Shown piece after piece: positions 1 to 8,205 of a stretch of DNA of 64,000 bases. Where the stretch lies: positions 29,995 through 93,994 of the forward strand of contig NZ_VDUZ01000039.1 in NCBI RefSeq assembly GCF_008039615.1. The letters are read 5' to 3'. The stretch is from Vineibacter terrae. Lineage in GTDB: Bacteria > Pseudomonadota > Alphaproteobacteria > Reyranellales > Reyranellaceae. Below the pieces are notes generated by a model that worked only from the letters and a program-made list of their open reading frames with translations, was not told the origin of the DNA and did no database searches. The number at the start of each line of letters is the position of its first letter. The stretch's first letter is position 1. The translations under genes were made by a program, and so were the position numbers.

Positions 1-102
1 TCTGAGTTCGGTCTTACCTAAAATTCGCCGAAGCTCTGCGGGAACCACAATTCGCGCGAAATACCGACCATCACGCTCAATCAAATACTTTTCTCTGCCC
101 AT
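1..102 (-). CDS. Site-specific integrase (tyrosine recombinase), N-terminal fragment cut by window edge
   Basis: Read leftward from an ATG at 102, the frame stays open for 34 codons to the window edge. The peptide begins MGREKYLIERDGRYFARIVV and continues with PAELRRILGKTELR. The pattern of a YLIERDGRYFARI strand followed by V-P-x-x-L-R-x-x-L-G-K is the small N-terminal module (DUF6538-like) seen on many phage and genomic-island tyrosine integrases. The catalytic domain would lie to the left, outside the window. Two copies of an 11-bp direct repeat sit just upstream of the start. Family assignment is from pattern memory on only 34 residues, so it is moderately secure. The DNA here is less GC-rich than the rest of the window, which fits an acquired element. 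Confidence 0.62.
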   Translation of the reverse strand, partial: MGREKYLIERDGRYFARIVVPAELRRILGKTELR

Positions 103-570
103 GGTCCACGCACGCACGCCAAGTTTGTAACGAGGTTTGTAACGACGACATGGGCGGAAAGCCATGGCTTTTCAAAAAGTTGCGGCAAAATCGCACTCGG
201 ATCGTCGTCATCCGGAGTATCCCACCCTCTCCGCCATTTCGACAAATTATTCAATTATTTCAAGAGCTTGTTGGTGAAACTCCATGGTCCGCACAAGCCT
301 ATCCACAAGTGCGATCGGGTAGGTCGCGGCCAACGTGGTTTTTCGCGGCCGCTGGGCGCGACTGATCCTTGTCGGCCGTCTGGTGGGGCCGCGACAGATG
401 ACGCCCAGGACACCCCAGAACTGATCCAGGCGATGGTCTGGGCGATCGTGCCGGTCCCTTTCCGGTTCACGGCGTTTCTGCGTTCCGCCTTGCGTAGGTG
501 TATGCCTCGGGCGGGTTGACCAACCGGGAGGAACCTAGACCACCCTGTTGCCCAGCGGCATATTCAGGGT
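103..570. other. Intergenic stretch between integrase and HNH gene, no confident gene
   Basis: Apart from the direct repeat at 123-145, I recognise nothing here. A minus-strand frame from about 534 to 261 is open for 90 codons and ends with a hydrophilic helical-looking segment (…TMEFHQQALEIIE), but it has no plausible start and no family I recognise. It could be the decayed tail of an element gene. Confidence 0.45.
123..145. repeat. Tandem 11-bp direct repeat upstream of the integrase
   Basis: The word GTTTGTAACGA occurs at 123-133 and again at 135-145, a 12-bp period. It lies 21-43 bp upstream of the integrase start on the minus strand. Spaced identical words at this position are typical of recombinase arm sites or of an operator for the integrase promoter. 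Which of these applies cannot be told from sequence. Confidence 0.6.
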
Positions 571-1055
571 ATGGCCCGTTTCCCGCTGCCAACGCACACG
601 GAAGCGCTGACCGACGAGCACATCATTCCTTTCGCTCTCGGTGGACGATGGGTGGTTCCCAAATCAAGCTGTGCTGCCTGCGCCCGTGCCACGGGAGCCT
701 TTGAGCAGGTGTTTCTACGCACGATGCTGGGTCCGTTACGCATGTACTTCGACATGCCAACGCGCCGTCGGAAAGCGCGCCCGAAGAAGCTACCTCTGAA
801 GGTGAAGCTCGGGCCTGAGGATGACTGGACGTTTGTCGACGTCGATCAGGAGGTTGCGGCTGAGGTTGGCATTGATGCGTTCGAGCCGTTCTTGCGCAGG
901 ATCATTTGCCAAAACGAGACCTCGAACGTCGTGCAGTACATCGGCGGCATCAAAAGAACGGAGAAGGCTTCGACGGAGTTGCTCCAGATATCCATCGTAA
1001 CGCACCCTAAGATGCCATCCGACTTGATCACCGTACGCATCCGACTGCTAGCGTG

Positions 1056-2381
1056 CTAAGGCGTCATCCACGAATAACTACATCGAAACAGGTCGGTTCG
1101 ACGGTGTAATTCCAGTCGCCATGGAAGTCATGGCGTTTGAGATTGATCGCTTGCAGGTCGGCGTCCGAGACTTTGATGCCGGCCGGATAGGTGTTGGGAT
1201 CGAGTTGGCAGCGCACCGTCAAGCCCGCCTTGGTCGTGGTGGCCGCGATCAGCTCGACGATGACTTTGTGGCTGACCAGCGGCTTGCCGCGCCAGTTGGC
1301 GGTGATGAACGAGAACAGGCGATGCTCGATCTTGTTCCACTTGCTGGTGCCGGGCGGCAGGTGGCAGACGGTGATGGGCATGCGCAGCTCGTCGGCGAGC
1401 CTCTGGAGCTCCAGCTTCCACAGCCGCACCCGTGAGCCGTTGCTGCCGCCGCCGTCGGCGGTGATCACCAGACGCGTGGCGCCAGGGTAGCGCGGGCGGC
1501 CGCTCTGCAGCCACCAGCTGCGAATGGCGTTGGCCGCGAATGCCGCCGTGTCGTGATCGATACCGACGCTCACCCAGCCGGTATTGTCGGCGATGTCGTA
1601 GACGCCGTAGGGCACCGCGCGCCCCAGTTCCGGGATGACGAAGTCGTGCACGCGCACCTGCGGCGGCGAGCCTTGGGGATGCCATTCGCGCCCGGCATTC
1701 TTGAAATCGCCGACCAGCTCCTTCTTCTTCGTGTCCACCGAGATCGCCGGCTCGCCGGCGGCCAGCGCCGCCTTCACCTGCTCGTTGATGTAGTGGAACT
1801 GGGCGTCGCGATCAGGATGGCTCGACCCCTCGCGGGCCTTGCGATTGGCCTGCAGCCGATAGCCCAGCTGGTGCAGCAGCTCGCCCACCAGCGTGCGGCC
1901 GATCTGGTGGCCCATGGCGCACAACGCGCCGGACAGCTTGCTCAGGCTCTTGCACGTCCACAGCAGCGGCGACTGGGGATCGCCCCGCGTGTCGGGCTCG
2001 ATCAGCGCCCGCAGGTCAGCGACCAGGCTCGGATCCGTCGCGCTCTTCGGCTTGCCACCAGCCCCCGGCCGACGCACCCGCGTCGGATCAATCGTCTCGC
2101 CGCTGCGCACCTCGCGCAAGGCCCGGCCAATAGTGCTGCGGGCGATGCCGGTGGCACGCGCCACCGCTGCGATCCCGCCGCGCCCCGCCGCCCGCGCCTC
2201 CGCCGCCGCAAAGCGCCGCCGTGCCCGTTCGTCGAGCACAGGACGCAGCGTCTCAAACCGCTGCCGGATGACTGATTCATCGATCACACCGGCATGCTAT
2301 AGGCCCCGCCAGCCAAACGGAATCCATCACCCCCAAACCGCCGATCACGATCGATTCATCTATCGGCGGACAACGCCTTAG
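1056..2381 (-). mobile_element. ISAzo13-family insertion sequence, 1326 bp, complete with terminal inverted repeats
   Basis: The element starts CTAAGGCGT at 1056 and ends with the reverse complement ACGCCTTAG at 2373-2381. Over the outer 21 bp the two ends match at about 16 positions. The trinucleotide GTG flanks both sides (1053-1055 and 2382-2384), consistent with a 3-bp target duplication. A single transposase gene fills the element on the minus strand. Excising element plus one GTG restores an open frame in the host gene, which independently supports these exact boundaries. The intact transposase and matching ends suggest recent arrival. Confidence 0.88.
1064..2287 (-). CDS. ISAzo13-type transposase (DDE)
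   Basis: A protein of 407 residues. The N-terminal region (about 1-65) contains a helix-turn-helix-like segment (GIARSTIGRALREV). The catalytic DDE core is visible as D185 in ISVDTKKKEL, D278 in VITADGGGSN and E321 in WNKIEHRLF. The linking phrases, including the glycine-rich run after D278 and the CHLPPGTSKWNKIEHRLF block, are hallmarks of the ISAzo13 (Rhodopirellula-type) transposases. Length is normal for the family and I see no frameshift, so the enzyme is probably functional. It would cut and rejoin the inverted repeats at 1056 and 2381. Confidence 0.93.
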   Translation of the reverse strand: MIDESVIRQRFETLRPVLDERARRRFAAAEARAAGRGGIAAVARATGIARSTIGRALREVRSGETIDPTRVRRPGAGGKPKSATDPSLVADLRALIEPDTRGDPQSPLLWTCKSLSKLSGALCAMGHQIGRTLVGELLHQLGYRLQANRKAREGSSHPDRDAQFHYINEQVKAALAAGEPAISVDTKKKELVGDFKNAGREWHPQGSPPQVRVHDFVIPELGRAVPYGVYDIADNTGWVSVGIDHDTAAFAANAIRSWWLQSGRPRYPGATRLVITADGGGSNGSRVRLWKLELQRLADELRMPITVCHLPPGTSKWNKIEHRLFSFITANWRGKPLVSHKVIVELIAATTTKAGLTVRCQLDPNTYPAGIKVSDADLQAINLKRHDFHGDWNYTVEPTCFDVVIRG

Positions 2382-2739
2382 GTGCTCCAACTCAGCAGGT
2401 TACGTATGGGACTCCCCGTACGTAACGAAGCCTGCCGGCGATGTTCGTCGTCGCACGCGCGTTGCAAAGCCATACAGTTCGCTGTTTTCCAATTCTGGAA
2501 TGGTGACGAAATCCATTTCGATCTGGTACTCGCTGTACTTCCCGATCAACCGGCGGATACCGTCATCCGACGTGCTGGAAAAGAGGCATTGATGTCACGG
2601 CGAGGGCGGCGGGCTATCGCGGGGCGGACAGCGGGACAAAGGGCCGATCGCTTCAATTCGGACTATGTTGTTGTTGCGGGATGGCGCGCGTGGGGGGCTG
2701 ACTGGTGCAACTTCATGCAAGCATCGTGGGGAGCCGGCC

Positions 2740-3669
2740 ATGATCACCGCCGAAGAAAAGGCAGCGCTCGAACGCTTGATCGGACAGAAGGCCAAAGCCT
2801 TCAGGACCCACGAGAAGTTTCTCGCCAAGGAGATCAGCAAGGGCACGAAGCAGACGGCGTTTCACACCATTTCGCGGCACGGCTACCAGACGGGCTGGGA
2901 AGCACAGCTGGTCCGGCTGATGACCGGTGAAACGCCGGACCAGCCCTTCGCCCAGACCGGCGTTCGCGGCACGATCCTGCAGTGGGACACCTCGATGGGC
3001 GACACGATGAACGCGCCAGGTCGCACGCGGAACATTCGCTACGCCGAAGCGGACAGCGTGGGCGCCTTCCTGAATCCGGAAGTCGAGGTTGCCGCAATCA
3101 ACGCCGCCGCTCTACGAACAGCGGATCTGAGAACCGGGATGTGGGCCGAGATGGTCACCGGACATGGTCCCAGGCAGGTCAAGACGTGGTGCAAGTACAA
3201 GTACATCGAAATCATCGTCCATCCGCCGTCCGAGATTTGCGGCATCAGCTTCGTGCGCGATCAGAGCAAACCAAAGCGGTCGAAGGACGAGTTCGAAACG
3301 GCGTTCAACGACTACCTGGAAGGGACCAAGATCCTCAAAGGCAAGACGGTCTCGCTGCACGATGAGATGGTGTACAGAGAGGCCAAAGCCAAAGGCAGCG
3401 AGATCCCGGCTTACCTCGTGGCCAAGATGCAAACGCGCTTCCCGAACCTGTCCGATCTCCTCGACTACCTGCATGTCCAGGCGGTCTCGATGAAGAATGT
3501 CCGTCTCGTGCTCAAGCGCGTTCCGGAAGACAGCTTTAACTGGAAGCTGCACACCGCCTACGCGGTGAACCAGGCGCCGATGATCCGGCCCGACGCGCCC
3601 GGCAAATGGAACGGACGGATCAAGTCTCATGACACCGCTCTGCCGCGGCTCCTGTCCACGGTGGTGTGA
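2740..3669 (+). CDS. Uncharacterised 309-residue protein on the putative mobile element
   Basis: I do not recognise this protein. The ATG at 2740 is preceded by GGGGAG at a good distance, while an earlier in-frame ATG at 2665 lacks such a site. The product begins MITAEEKAALERLIGQKAKA, is rich in Lys, Arg and Glu in its first 50 residues and has no signal peptide or membrane segment, so it should be cytoplasmic. The middle part (about 95-190) has several beta-strand-like stretches, and the C-terminal third is helical and basic. It sits between the interrupted HNH gene and ordinary chromosome and has lower GC than the core genes, which suggests cargo of the integrated element. No catalytic motif is obvious. 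Confidence 0.6.
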   Translation: MITAEEKAALERLIGQKAKAFRTHEKFLAKEISKGTKQTAFHTISRHGYQTGWEAQLVRLMTGETPDQPFAQTGVRGTILQWDTSMGDTMNAPGRTRNIRYAEADSVGAFLNPEVEVAAINAAALRTADLRTGMWAEMVTGHGPRQVKTWCKYKYIEIIVHPPSEICGISFVRDQSKPKRSKDEFETAFNDYLEGTKILKGKTVSLHDEMVYREAKAKGSEIPAYLVAKMQTRFPNLSDLLDYLHVQAVSMKNVRLVLKRVPEDSFNWKLHTAYAVNQAPMIRPDAPGKWNGRIKSHDTALPRLLSTVV

Positions 3670-4194
3670 GGCAGGGGCTGCTGATGCGACCCGGGGGCAC
3701 GGCCCGCGACATCCACCACAATGATCGGCAAGCCATGTAATCGGAGGCACGCACCAGTTTTGTACAGTTTGACGTGACCGCGAATGTGCCGCCCATCGCT
3801 GGGGTGGGGCGGCGCTCGACAAGCCCTTCCTCCTCCATCGCGGCGAGCGTCGCCCCAAACGGGCGCTCATTTTGACTCCTCCGCCCAGGCGCACACGATC
3901 GACGTTGTTAGCCTTGACCCGAGCGAGAACTGGTACTGGGGACCGCGACGTTCTTGCCATCGACCACTGTGATCGCCGGCGAGCTTGGCGACGTGCTGGC
4001 TTCCTGCGCTTCCCTACTTGATCCGGCTCGCGTGCAGTGAGGTGCTACATTCGCTTGCCGAGTCTGTTCGGCGATTGAATTCAAGAACACAAACATCAAT
4101 GATGCAGCTCTGTCGGCTTGGCAGTTGTGGCGCCGGTCCGTCATTCTACGGCGCGGTCGCGGACCTGAGGCCGCGCAGACAAGGGAACCCGACA
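3670..4194. other. Gene-poor stretch, possible right boundary of the integrated element
   Basis: No frame with convincing coding character is present. On the minus strand a phrase reading …ATLAAMEEEGLVERRPTPAMGG (about 3780-3850) resembles a winged-helix protein fragment, but it is short and ends without context. The composition changes from moderately to highly GC-rich to the right of this stretch. Confidence 0.4.
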
Positions 4195-4542
4195 ATGGCC
4201 AGCATCATCAGGCGGGCGCTGTATTTGGGTGCCGTTGCCCATCTTGCCGCAACGGCCGCGCAGGCTCAGGAAAAATTCTGTCAAGTCGTCATTCAATGGA
4301 GTGGAGATCGCACCCGTCCACTCGACGACAAAATTACAGGAATCGGTACATGCTCGCCGGGCATGGCTTTATCGGTCAGCAACCTCGCGCGCGCCGATTC
4401 AACACCCTACATTGCCAAGTATTGCGATCTTTCCAAGGCGGTCGTGATGCACGTCCAACCAGGTTCAAATCAGACCCCTGCATCGTCAGCGTTTGCATGC
4501 GTCTACGCGGGCGAGCGCACTCCAGAGTCCTTGAAAAAATAG
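4195..4542 (+). CDS. Small secreted protein of unknown function, 115 aa
   Basis: The ATG at 4195 is preceded by AAGGGA and gives a clear signal peptide: MASIIRR, then a hydrophobic stretch, then ATAAQAQ-EKF, with likely cleavage after AQA. The mature part is about 90 residues and contains four cysteines (FCQVV, GTCSPG, YCDLS, FACVY), so one or two disulfides in the periplasm are plausible. The in-frame ATG at 3985 would bury the signal and is rejected. I recognise no family. The gene stands alone upstream of the histidine-kinase locus. Confidence 0.68.
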   Translation: MASIIRRALYLGAVAHLAATAAQAQEKFCQVVIQWSGDRTRPLDDKITGIGTCSPGMALSVSNLARADSTPYIAKYCDLSKAVVMHVQPGSNQTPASSAFACVYAGERTPESLKK

Positions 4543-4920
4543 CATCGTGGGGCAATTCACGACGCTTCAAGGCTGGCAACAGGTGACGTTCAGGGCGCTC
4601 TCGCCCGGTGCCGACAACGTCGACGGCTGTCGTGTGAGTCCGTAATGCCCAAAATGGTCAAGATCGGACCCAATTGGATGTCGTCGAGTCCGCCCATCGG
4701 TGCGGCGCCGATGAACGACGCTCACGCGGCAAAACGTCTTTCAGGAGGCTCTGCGGGCATCCGAAGAATATGCGCGCCAGTGAAATCGCGATGGATGCAC
4801 GCGCCATCGCCTTGGCGTATGGAGATTGGATTGGATGCCTCTTGCCAACGCAGCGCAGGCGGCGCAAGTGCGCGTATATTCGCTGATCATATTTGGCCAA
4901 CCGTCGATTTGTGGACAATC
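4543..4920. other. Intergenic region upstream of the hybrid kinase operon
   Basis: The kinase frame is open through this region from 4645, but the translated segment has no domain character, and the signal-anchor typical of sensor kinases begins only at 4921. I see no recognisable operator or terminator. Presumably it carries the promoter of the 4921-11018 operon. Confidence 0.45.
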
Positions 4921-7440
4921 ATGAAGTCCGTATTCTTGTGGCGTCTTATCGCCGCGACCGTCGGAATGGCGCTTCTGCTGGGATCCCTGACGGGTATCGC
5001 GCTCAGGGCGATCGACGACGCCGATCGGTTCGAGCAAATGGCAAATGCCTCTTTTGAGGCCCGGGCCGAGCTCACGATCATTGATAACGCCAGCCGCGAA
5101 ATCGAGGCCTGGCTGCGCGTCCATATCCGCGGCGCCATGATTGCGCGCGAGAATATGGCCGCAGCGTCGAGCCGGCTCACATCAGCGCTCACCAATATGG
5201 AGCGTCTGGCTGCAGGCAATGGCGAACAGCAGCAACGGGTCAGCCAGCTGCGTCCCTTGATCCAGTCGTACCTGGAGCAGGCGGCCGCAATCATCGCGCT
5301 GCCGTCGGATCCGACCGTATTGCCGGAGCGCTCGGCGATGGTGGCCGAGGCCCTTGTCACCCGTGACAAGGCGCTGGAGATCGTTCGTCTCCTGAACGCC
5401 ATGGAGCAACAGCAGGTCGAACAACAGGACGAGCGGGCCTCCGGCAGTTTCTGGCTCACGCGTCTGACCCTGATTGTCGGGACGCTGCTGGCCATTGGCG
5501 CGTTGATCTGCGCTGTCGTGCTGATCCGCAATGCCTTCGAAGAACGCTTGGGCACGGTGCGTCGCCTGGCCGATCAGACACGTCTGCTGCGCACCACGAT
5601 CGATACCATGGCCCAGGGGATTGCCGTCTTTGATACCGACAATCGCCTGACGCTGTGGAACGAGCATTTTCTTGAGCTGATGGCGCTGGATGCGCGGGAG
5701 GTTGCGGTCGGCGATACGTTCCACACCCTCGTGCATCGGACCGTCGGCAGGGGACGTATGACAACGGCGCGCGCCGACACCATCGTCGCGCGTGCTGCCT
5801 CGAAGCTGCGGGAGCGCCAAGCCTGGACGGACGAGATCCCTCTGGAGGATGGCCGCACCATAGAAACGCGACGCGTGCCATTGCCGGACGGTTCCTGGGT
5901 GGCGACCTATCTCGACATCACGGAACGCAAGCAGCTTGACAGGGTCAAGAACGAATTCGTTTCAACCGTCAGTCACGAGCTGCGGACGCCGCTGACGTCG
6001 ATCCGCGGCTCTCTTGGCCTGGTTGTCGGCGGCATGCTGGAGGGAATCCCCCAGCGCGTTGTGCCGTTGCTGGAGATCGCCTACGCCAACTGCGAGCGTC
6101 TGGTGCGGCTGATCAACGACATCCTCGACATAGAAAAGATTGAATCCGGACGGCTCACACTGGATCTCAAGCCGCAAGCGGTTGGACCGCTGATCGCGCA
6201 GGCGATCTCCGCCAATGACGGATATTTCCGGCAGTTCGGCGTCCAGTGCGACTTTTCGGATGGCGCGCCCCAGAGCGTGGCGCGGGTGGACAGCGACCGG
6301 TTCATGCAGGTGATGAACAACCTGCTGTCCAACGCGGCGAAGTTCTCGCCGTCCGGCAGCCGCATCGAGGTCAGCCTGGAGCGCCGCGGACATAAGCTGC
6401 GCATCTCGGTGAAGGACAAGGGGCCCGGAATCCCGGAGGCCTTCCGGTCGAAGATATTCGGGCGCTTCGCCCAGGCCGACCCTTCCGACACCCGCCGCAA
6501 GGGCGGCTCCGGGCTGGGCCTGAGCATCACCAAGGCCATCGTCGACAACATGAACGGCGACATCACGTTCGTCTCGCAGACGGGCGAGGGAACAACGTTT
6601 CATGTCGACTTTCCGGAGTGGGTGGAGCCTGAGCACGTACCGGCGCCGCTGCCCGTCGTGGATGGGTTGCCGAAGTTGCTCGTCATTGAAGACGAGCCGG
6701 ACACTGCGCGCGTCATCGCGATGCTGCTGGAGCAGGGCGGTTTCGCCTGTGACATCGCCTACGATGCCGAGATGGCGCGCGATCGGCTGCGGACCCGGAA
6801 ATACGCCGGCGTCACGCTCGATCTCGGTCTTCCTGACGAGAATGGCGTGCAGTTTCTCCGCGAGTTGCGCGCCGACCCGCATACACAGGATCTGCCCGCC
6901 ATCGTGGTCTCCGGCAAGGCGAACGAAAGCCGGCGGCTCGTCAACGGTGGCGTCGTTGGTGTGCTGGACTGGATCGACAAGCCGATCGATCGCGATCGAT
7001 TGCTGCGCGCCGCGCGGATCGCCGCCTCGAAGGCGGAAGGCCGGTTGCCCCACCTGCTCCATGTCGAGGGTGACGACGAGACCCGACGTGCCATCGCGGC
7101 GCTTTTTGCCGGCCATGTCGTGCCGGTGCCGGCGACGACCGTCGCGGCAGCGCGTCGGCTGATGGCCGACAACGACTTTGATTTGGTGTTGCTGAACCTT
7201 CACATGGAGCACGCAGAGACCCTGTTGCCGGATATCAGGCCGGAAACGCCGCTCATCCTGTCGTCCTCAGCCGAAGCCGATGATGCTGTCGCCAGCCGCG
7301 TCGGTGCAGCCCTTATCCGCGCCCGTACGACCAATGATGCGGTGCTGTCGGCCATCAGGCACATCCTGGACCGCAGTCCGCAGCCTGAGACCCCACGCGA
7401 CGACTCCACGCCGACCCCGGAGACTCACAATGCGGCGTGA
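4921..7440 (+). CDS. Membrane-bound hybrid histidine kinase with PAS, HisKA, HATPase and two receiver-like domains
   Basis: A protein of 839 residues when started at the ATG at 4921, which places a transmembrane helix at 5-28. A helical periplasmic sensor (about 30-175) is followed by a second helix (180-203), a PAS domain (about 220-335), a HisKA dimerisation domain with H352 in VSTVSHELRTPLT, and an ATPase domain with the N box (MNNLLSNAAKFS, 465-476) and G boxes (KGPGIP, GSGLGLSI). A receiver follows with phospho-acceptor D634 (TLDLGLPDENG). A second, degenerate receiver (about 711-825) has Asn at 759 where the aspartate should be. The stop overlaps the next gene by 11 bp. Together with the following receiver and Hpt genes it should form a multistep phosphorelay. 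Confidence 0.92.
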   Translation: MKSVFLWRLIAATVGMALLLGSLTGIALRAIDDADRFEQMANASFEARAELTIIDNASREIEAWLRVHIRGAMIARENMAAASSRLTSALTNMERLAAGNGEQQQRVSQLRPLIQSYLEQAAAIIALPSDPTVLPERSAMVAEALVTRDKALEIVRLLNAMEQQQVEQQDERASGSFWLTRLTLIVGTLLAIGALICAVVLIRNAFEERLGTVRRLADQTRLLRTTIDTMAQGIAVFDTDNRLTLWNEHFLELMALDAREVAVGDTFHTLVHRTVGRGRMTTARADTIVARAASKLRERQAWTDEIPLEDGRTIETRRVPLPDGSWVATYLDITERKQLDRVKNEFVSTVSHELRTPLTSIRGSLGLVVGGMLEGIPQRVVPLLEIAYANCERLVRLINDILDIEKIESGRLTLDLKPQAVGPLIAQAISANDGYFRQFGVQCDFSDGAPQSVARVDSDRFMQVMNNLLSNAAKFSPSGSRIEVSLERRGHKLRISVKDKGPGIPEAFRSKIFGRFAQADPSDTRRKGGSGLGLSITKAIVDNMNGDITFVSQTGEGTTFHVDFPEWVEPEHVPAPLPVVDGLPKLLVIEDEPDTARVIAMLLEQGGFACDIAYDAEMARDRLRTRKYAGVTLDLGLPDENGVQFLRELRADPHTQDLPAIVVSGKANESRRLVNGGVVGVLDWIDKPIDRDRLLRAARIAASKAEGRLPHLLHVEGDDETRRAIAALFAGHVVPVPATTVAAARRLMADNDFDLVLLNLHMEHAETLLPDIRPETPLILSSSAEADDAVASRVGAALIRARTTNDAVLSAIRHILDRSPQPETPRDDSTPTPETHNAA

Positions 7441-7852
7441 ACTGGAGAAGATCTTGTATGTCGAGGACGATCCCGATATCGCGGCGATCGCGCAGCTCGC
7501 CCTGGAGACGGTCGGCGGCTTCAAAGTGCTGGTGTGCGACCATGGACGTGCAGCGCTCTCCGCCGCGCCGTCGTTTCGGCCGGATCTCTTCCTCCTCGAC
7601 GTGATGATGCCTGACATGGATGGGCCCAGCGTCCTTGCGGCCCTGCGCGATATACCCGACGTCGGGCAGCGGCCGGCGATCTTCATGACGGCAAAGGTCC
7701 AGCCCGGAGAGGTTGCGCGCTATCGCGACCTGGGCGCCATCGGCGTGATCTCCAAGCCGTTCGATCCGATGAAGGTCGCCGACCAGATTCGCGACCTCTG
7801 GGCAGCTGCCGACGGCGGCGCCGGGGCCGGTGAAGGAGGAGTGCAGCCATGA
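7430..7852 (+). CDS. Single-domain response regulator (receiver only)
   Basis: A protein of 140 residues containing one receiver domain: acidic pair EDD at 12-14, phospho-acceptor D57 in LFLLDVMMPDMDG, and the conserved lysine in VISKPF. There is no output domain; the C-terminus is a short Gly/Ala tail. The start at 7430 overlaps the kinase stop, and the stop overlaps the Hpt gene start by 4 bp, so the three are translationally coupled. Such stand-alone receivers usually pass phosphate between a hybrid kinase and an Hpt protein. Confidence 0.9.
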   Translation: MRRELEKILYVEDDPDIAAIAQLALETVGGFKVLVCDHGRAALSAAPSFRPDLFLLDVMMPDMDGPSVLAALRDIPDVGQRPAIFMTAKVQPGEVARYRDLGAIGVISKPFDPMKVADQIRDLWAAADGGAGAGEGGVQP

Positions 7853-8202
7853 CGCAATCGGCTTCGTTCGGATCGGCAATCGACGCCATCCGCGTCAGGT
7901 TCTGCGAGCGTACCATCGGGGAGCGTGCGCGGCTGGACGCCTGGCGAAAGGCACTGGCTGCGGAGGGCGATGAGATACAGCCGGCCGAAGTCGCCGCGGC
8001 ATTGGCTCAGTACGCGCACCGTCTCGCCGGCACGGCGGGTTCCCTGGGATTCGAGGAATTGTCCCGCCAGGCGACGGCCGCAGAAGCCGTGGCAGCTGCC
8101 GTGGCCGACCCGAGCCGCAGCATCGACGATGAACGGCGTGCGCTGCGCGCCGCAGCCGGCGCCTTGCTGGAGGAGATCGACAAGCTTGGTACCAGGAACT
8201 GA
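7849..8202 (+). CDS. Histidine phosphotransfer (Hpt) domain protein
   Basis: A helical protein of 117 residues with the Hpt signature AHRLAGTAGSLGF; H57 is the expected phospho-accepting histidine. The start overlaps the receiver gene (ATGA), and only 3 bp separate its stop from the glycosyltransferase start. It probably links the hybrid kinase and the small receiver, and the tight coupling suggests that the glycosyltransferase or its partners are the regulated output. The final target is not visible. Confidence 0.88.
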   Translation: MTQSASFGSAIDAIRVRFCERTIGERARLDAWRKALAAEGDEIQPAEVAAALAQYAHRLAGTAGSLGFEELSRQATAAEAVAAAVADPSRSIDDERRALRAAAGALLEEIDKLGTRN

Positions 8203-8205
8203 CCG

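Larger units (their letters stand above)
571..2592 (+). pseudogene. HNH endonuclease-like gene split by an insertion sequence (exon-like parts 571-1055 and 2385-2592)
   Basis: The left part encodes 162 codons starting MARFPLPTHTEALTDEHIIP. It carries an HNH-type signature: E16-H17-I-I-P followed by L-G-G and a C34-x2-C37 pair, the usual layout of small HNH_5-like nucleases. The frame hits a stop inside the insertion-sequence end at 1057. If the element (1056-2381) and one copy of the flanking GTG are removed, the frame runs on without interruption from 2385 through 68 more codons (…SISIWYSLYFPINRRIPSSD…) to a TGA at 2590-2592. The pre-insertion protein would have had about 230 residues. I infer that the gene is inactivated; a truncated 162-aa product containing the HNH motif could still be made. 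The family call is from motif recognition only. Confidence 0.72.

Noticed and set aside
2382..2930. A 182-codon plus-strand frame beginning at the insertion-sequence edge
   Set aside because: It starts in the target duplication and is out of frame with the restored HNH gene; it also runs into the 2740 gene in another frame.
3112..3960. A 282-codon minus-strand frame over the 309-aa gene
   Set aside because: No ribosome site, no recognisable domain, and the plus-strand gene has better coding character and start.
5962..7212. A 416-codon open frame antisense to the hybrid kinase
   Set aside because: Low-complexity composition with no motifs; the opposite strand carries perfect kinase and receiver motifs.
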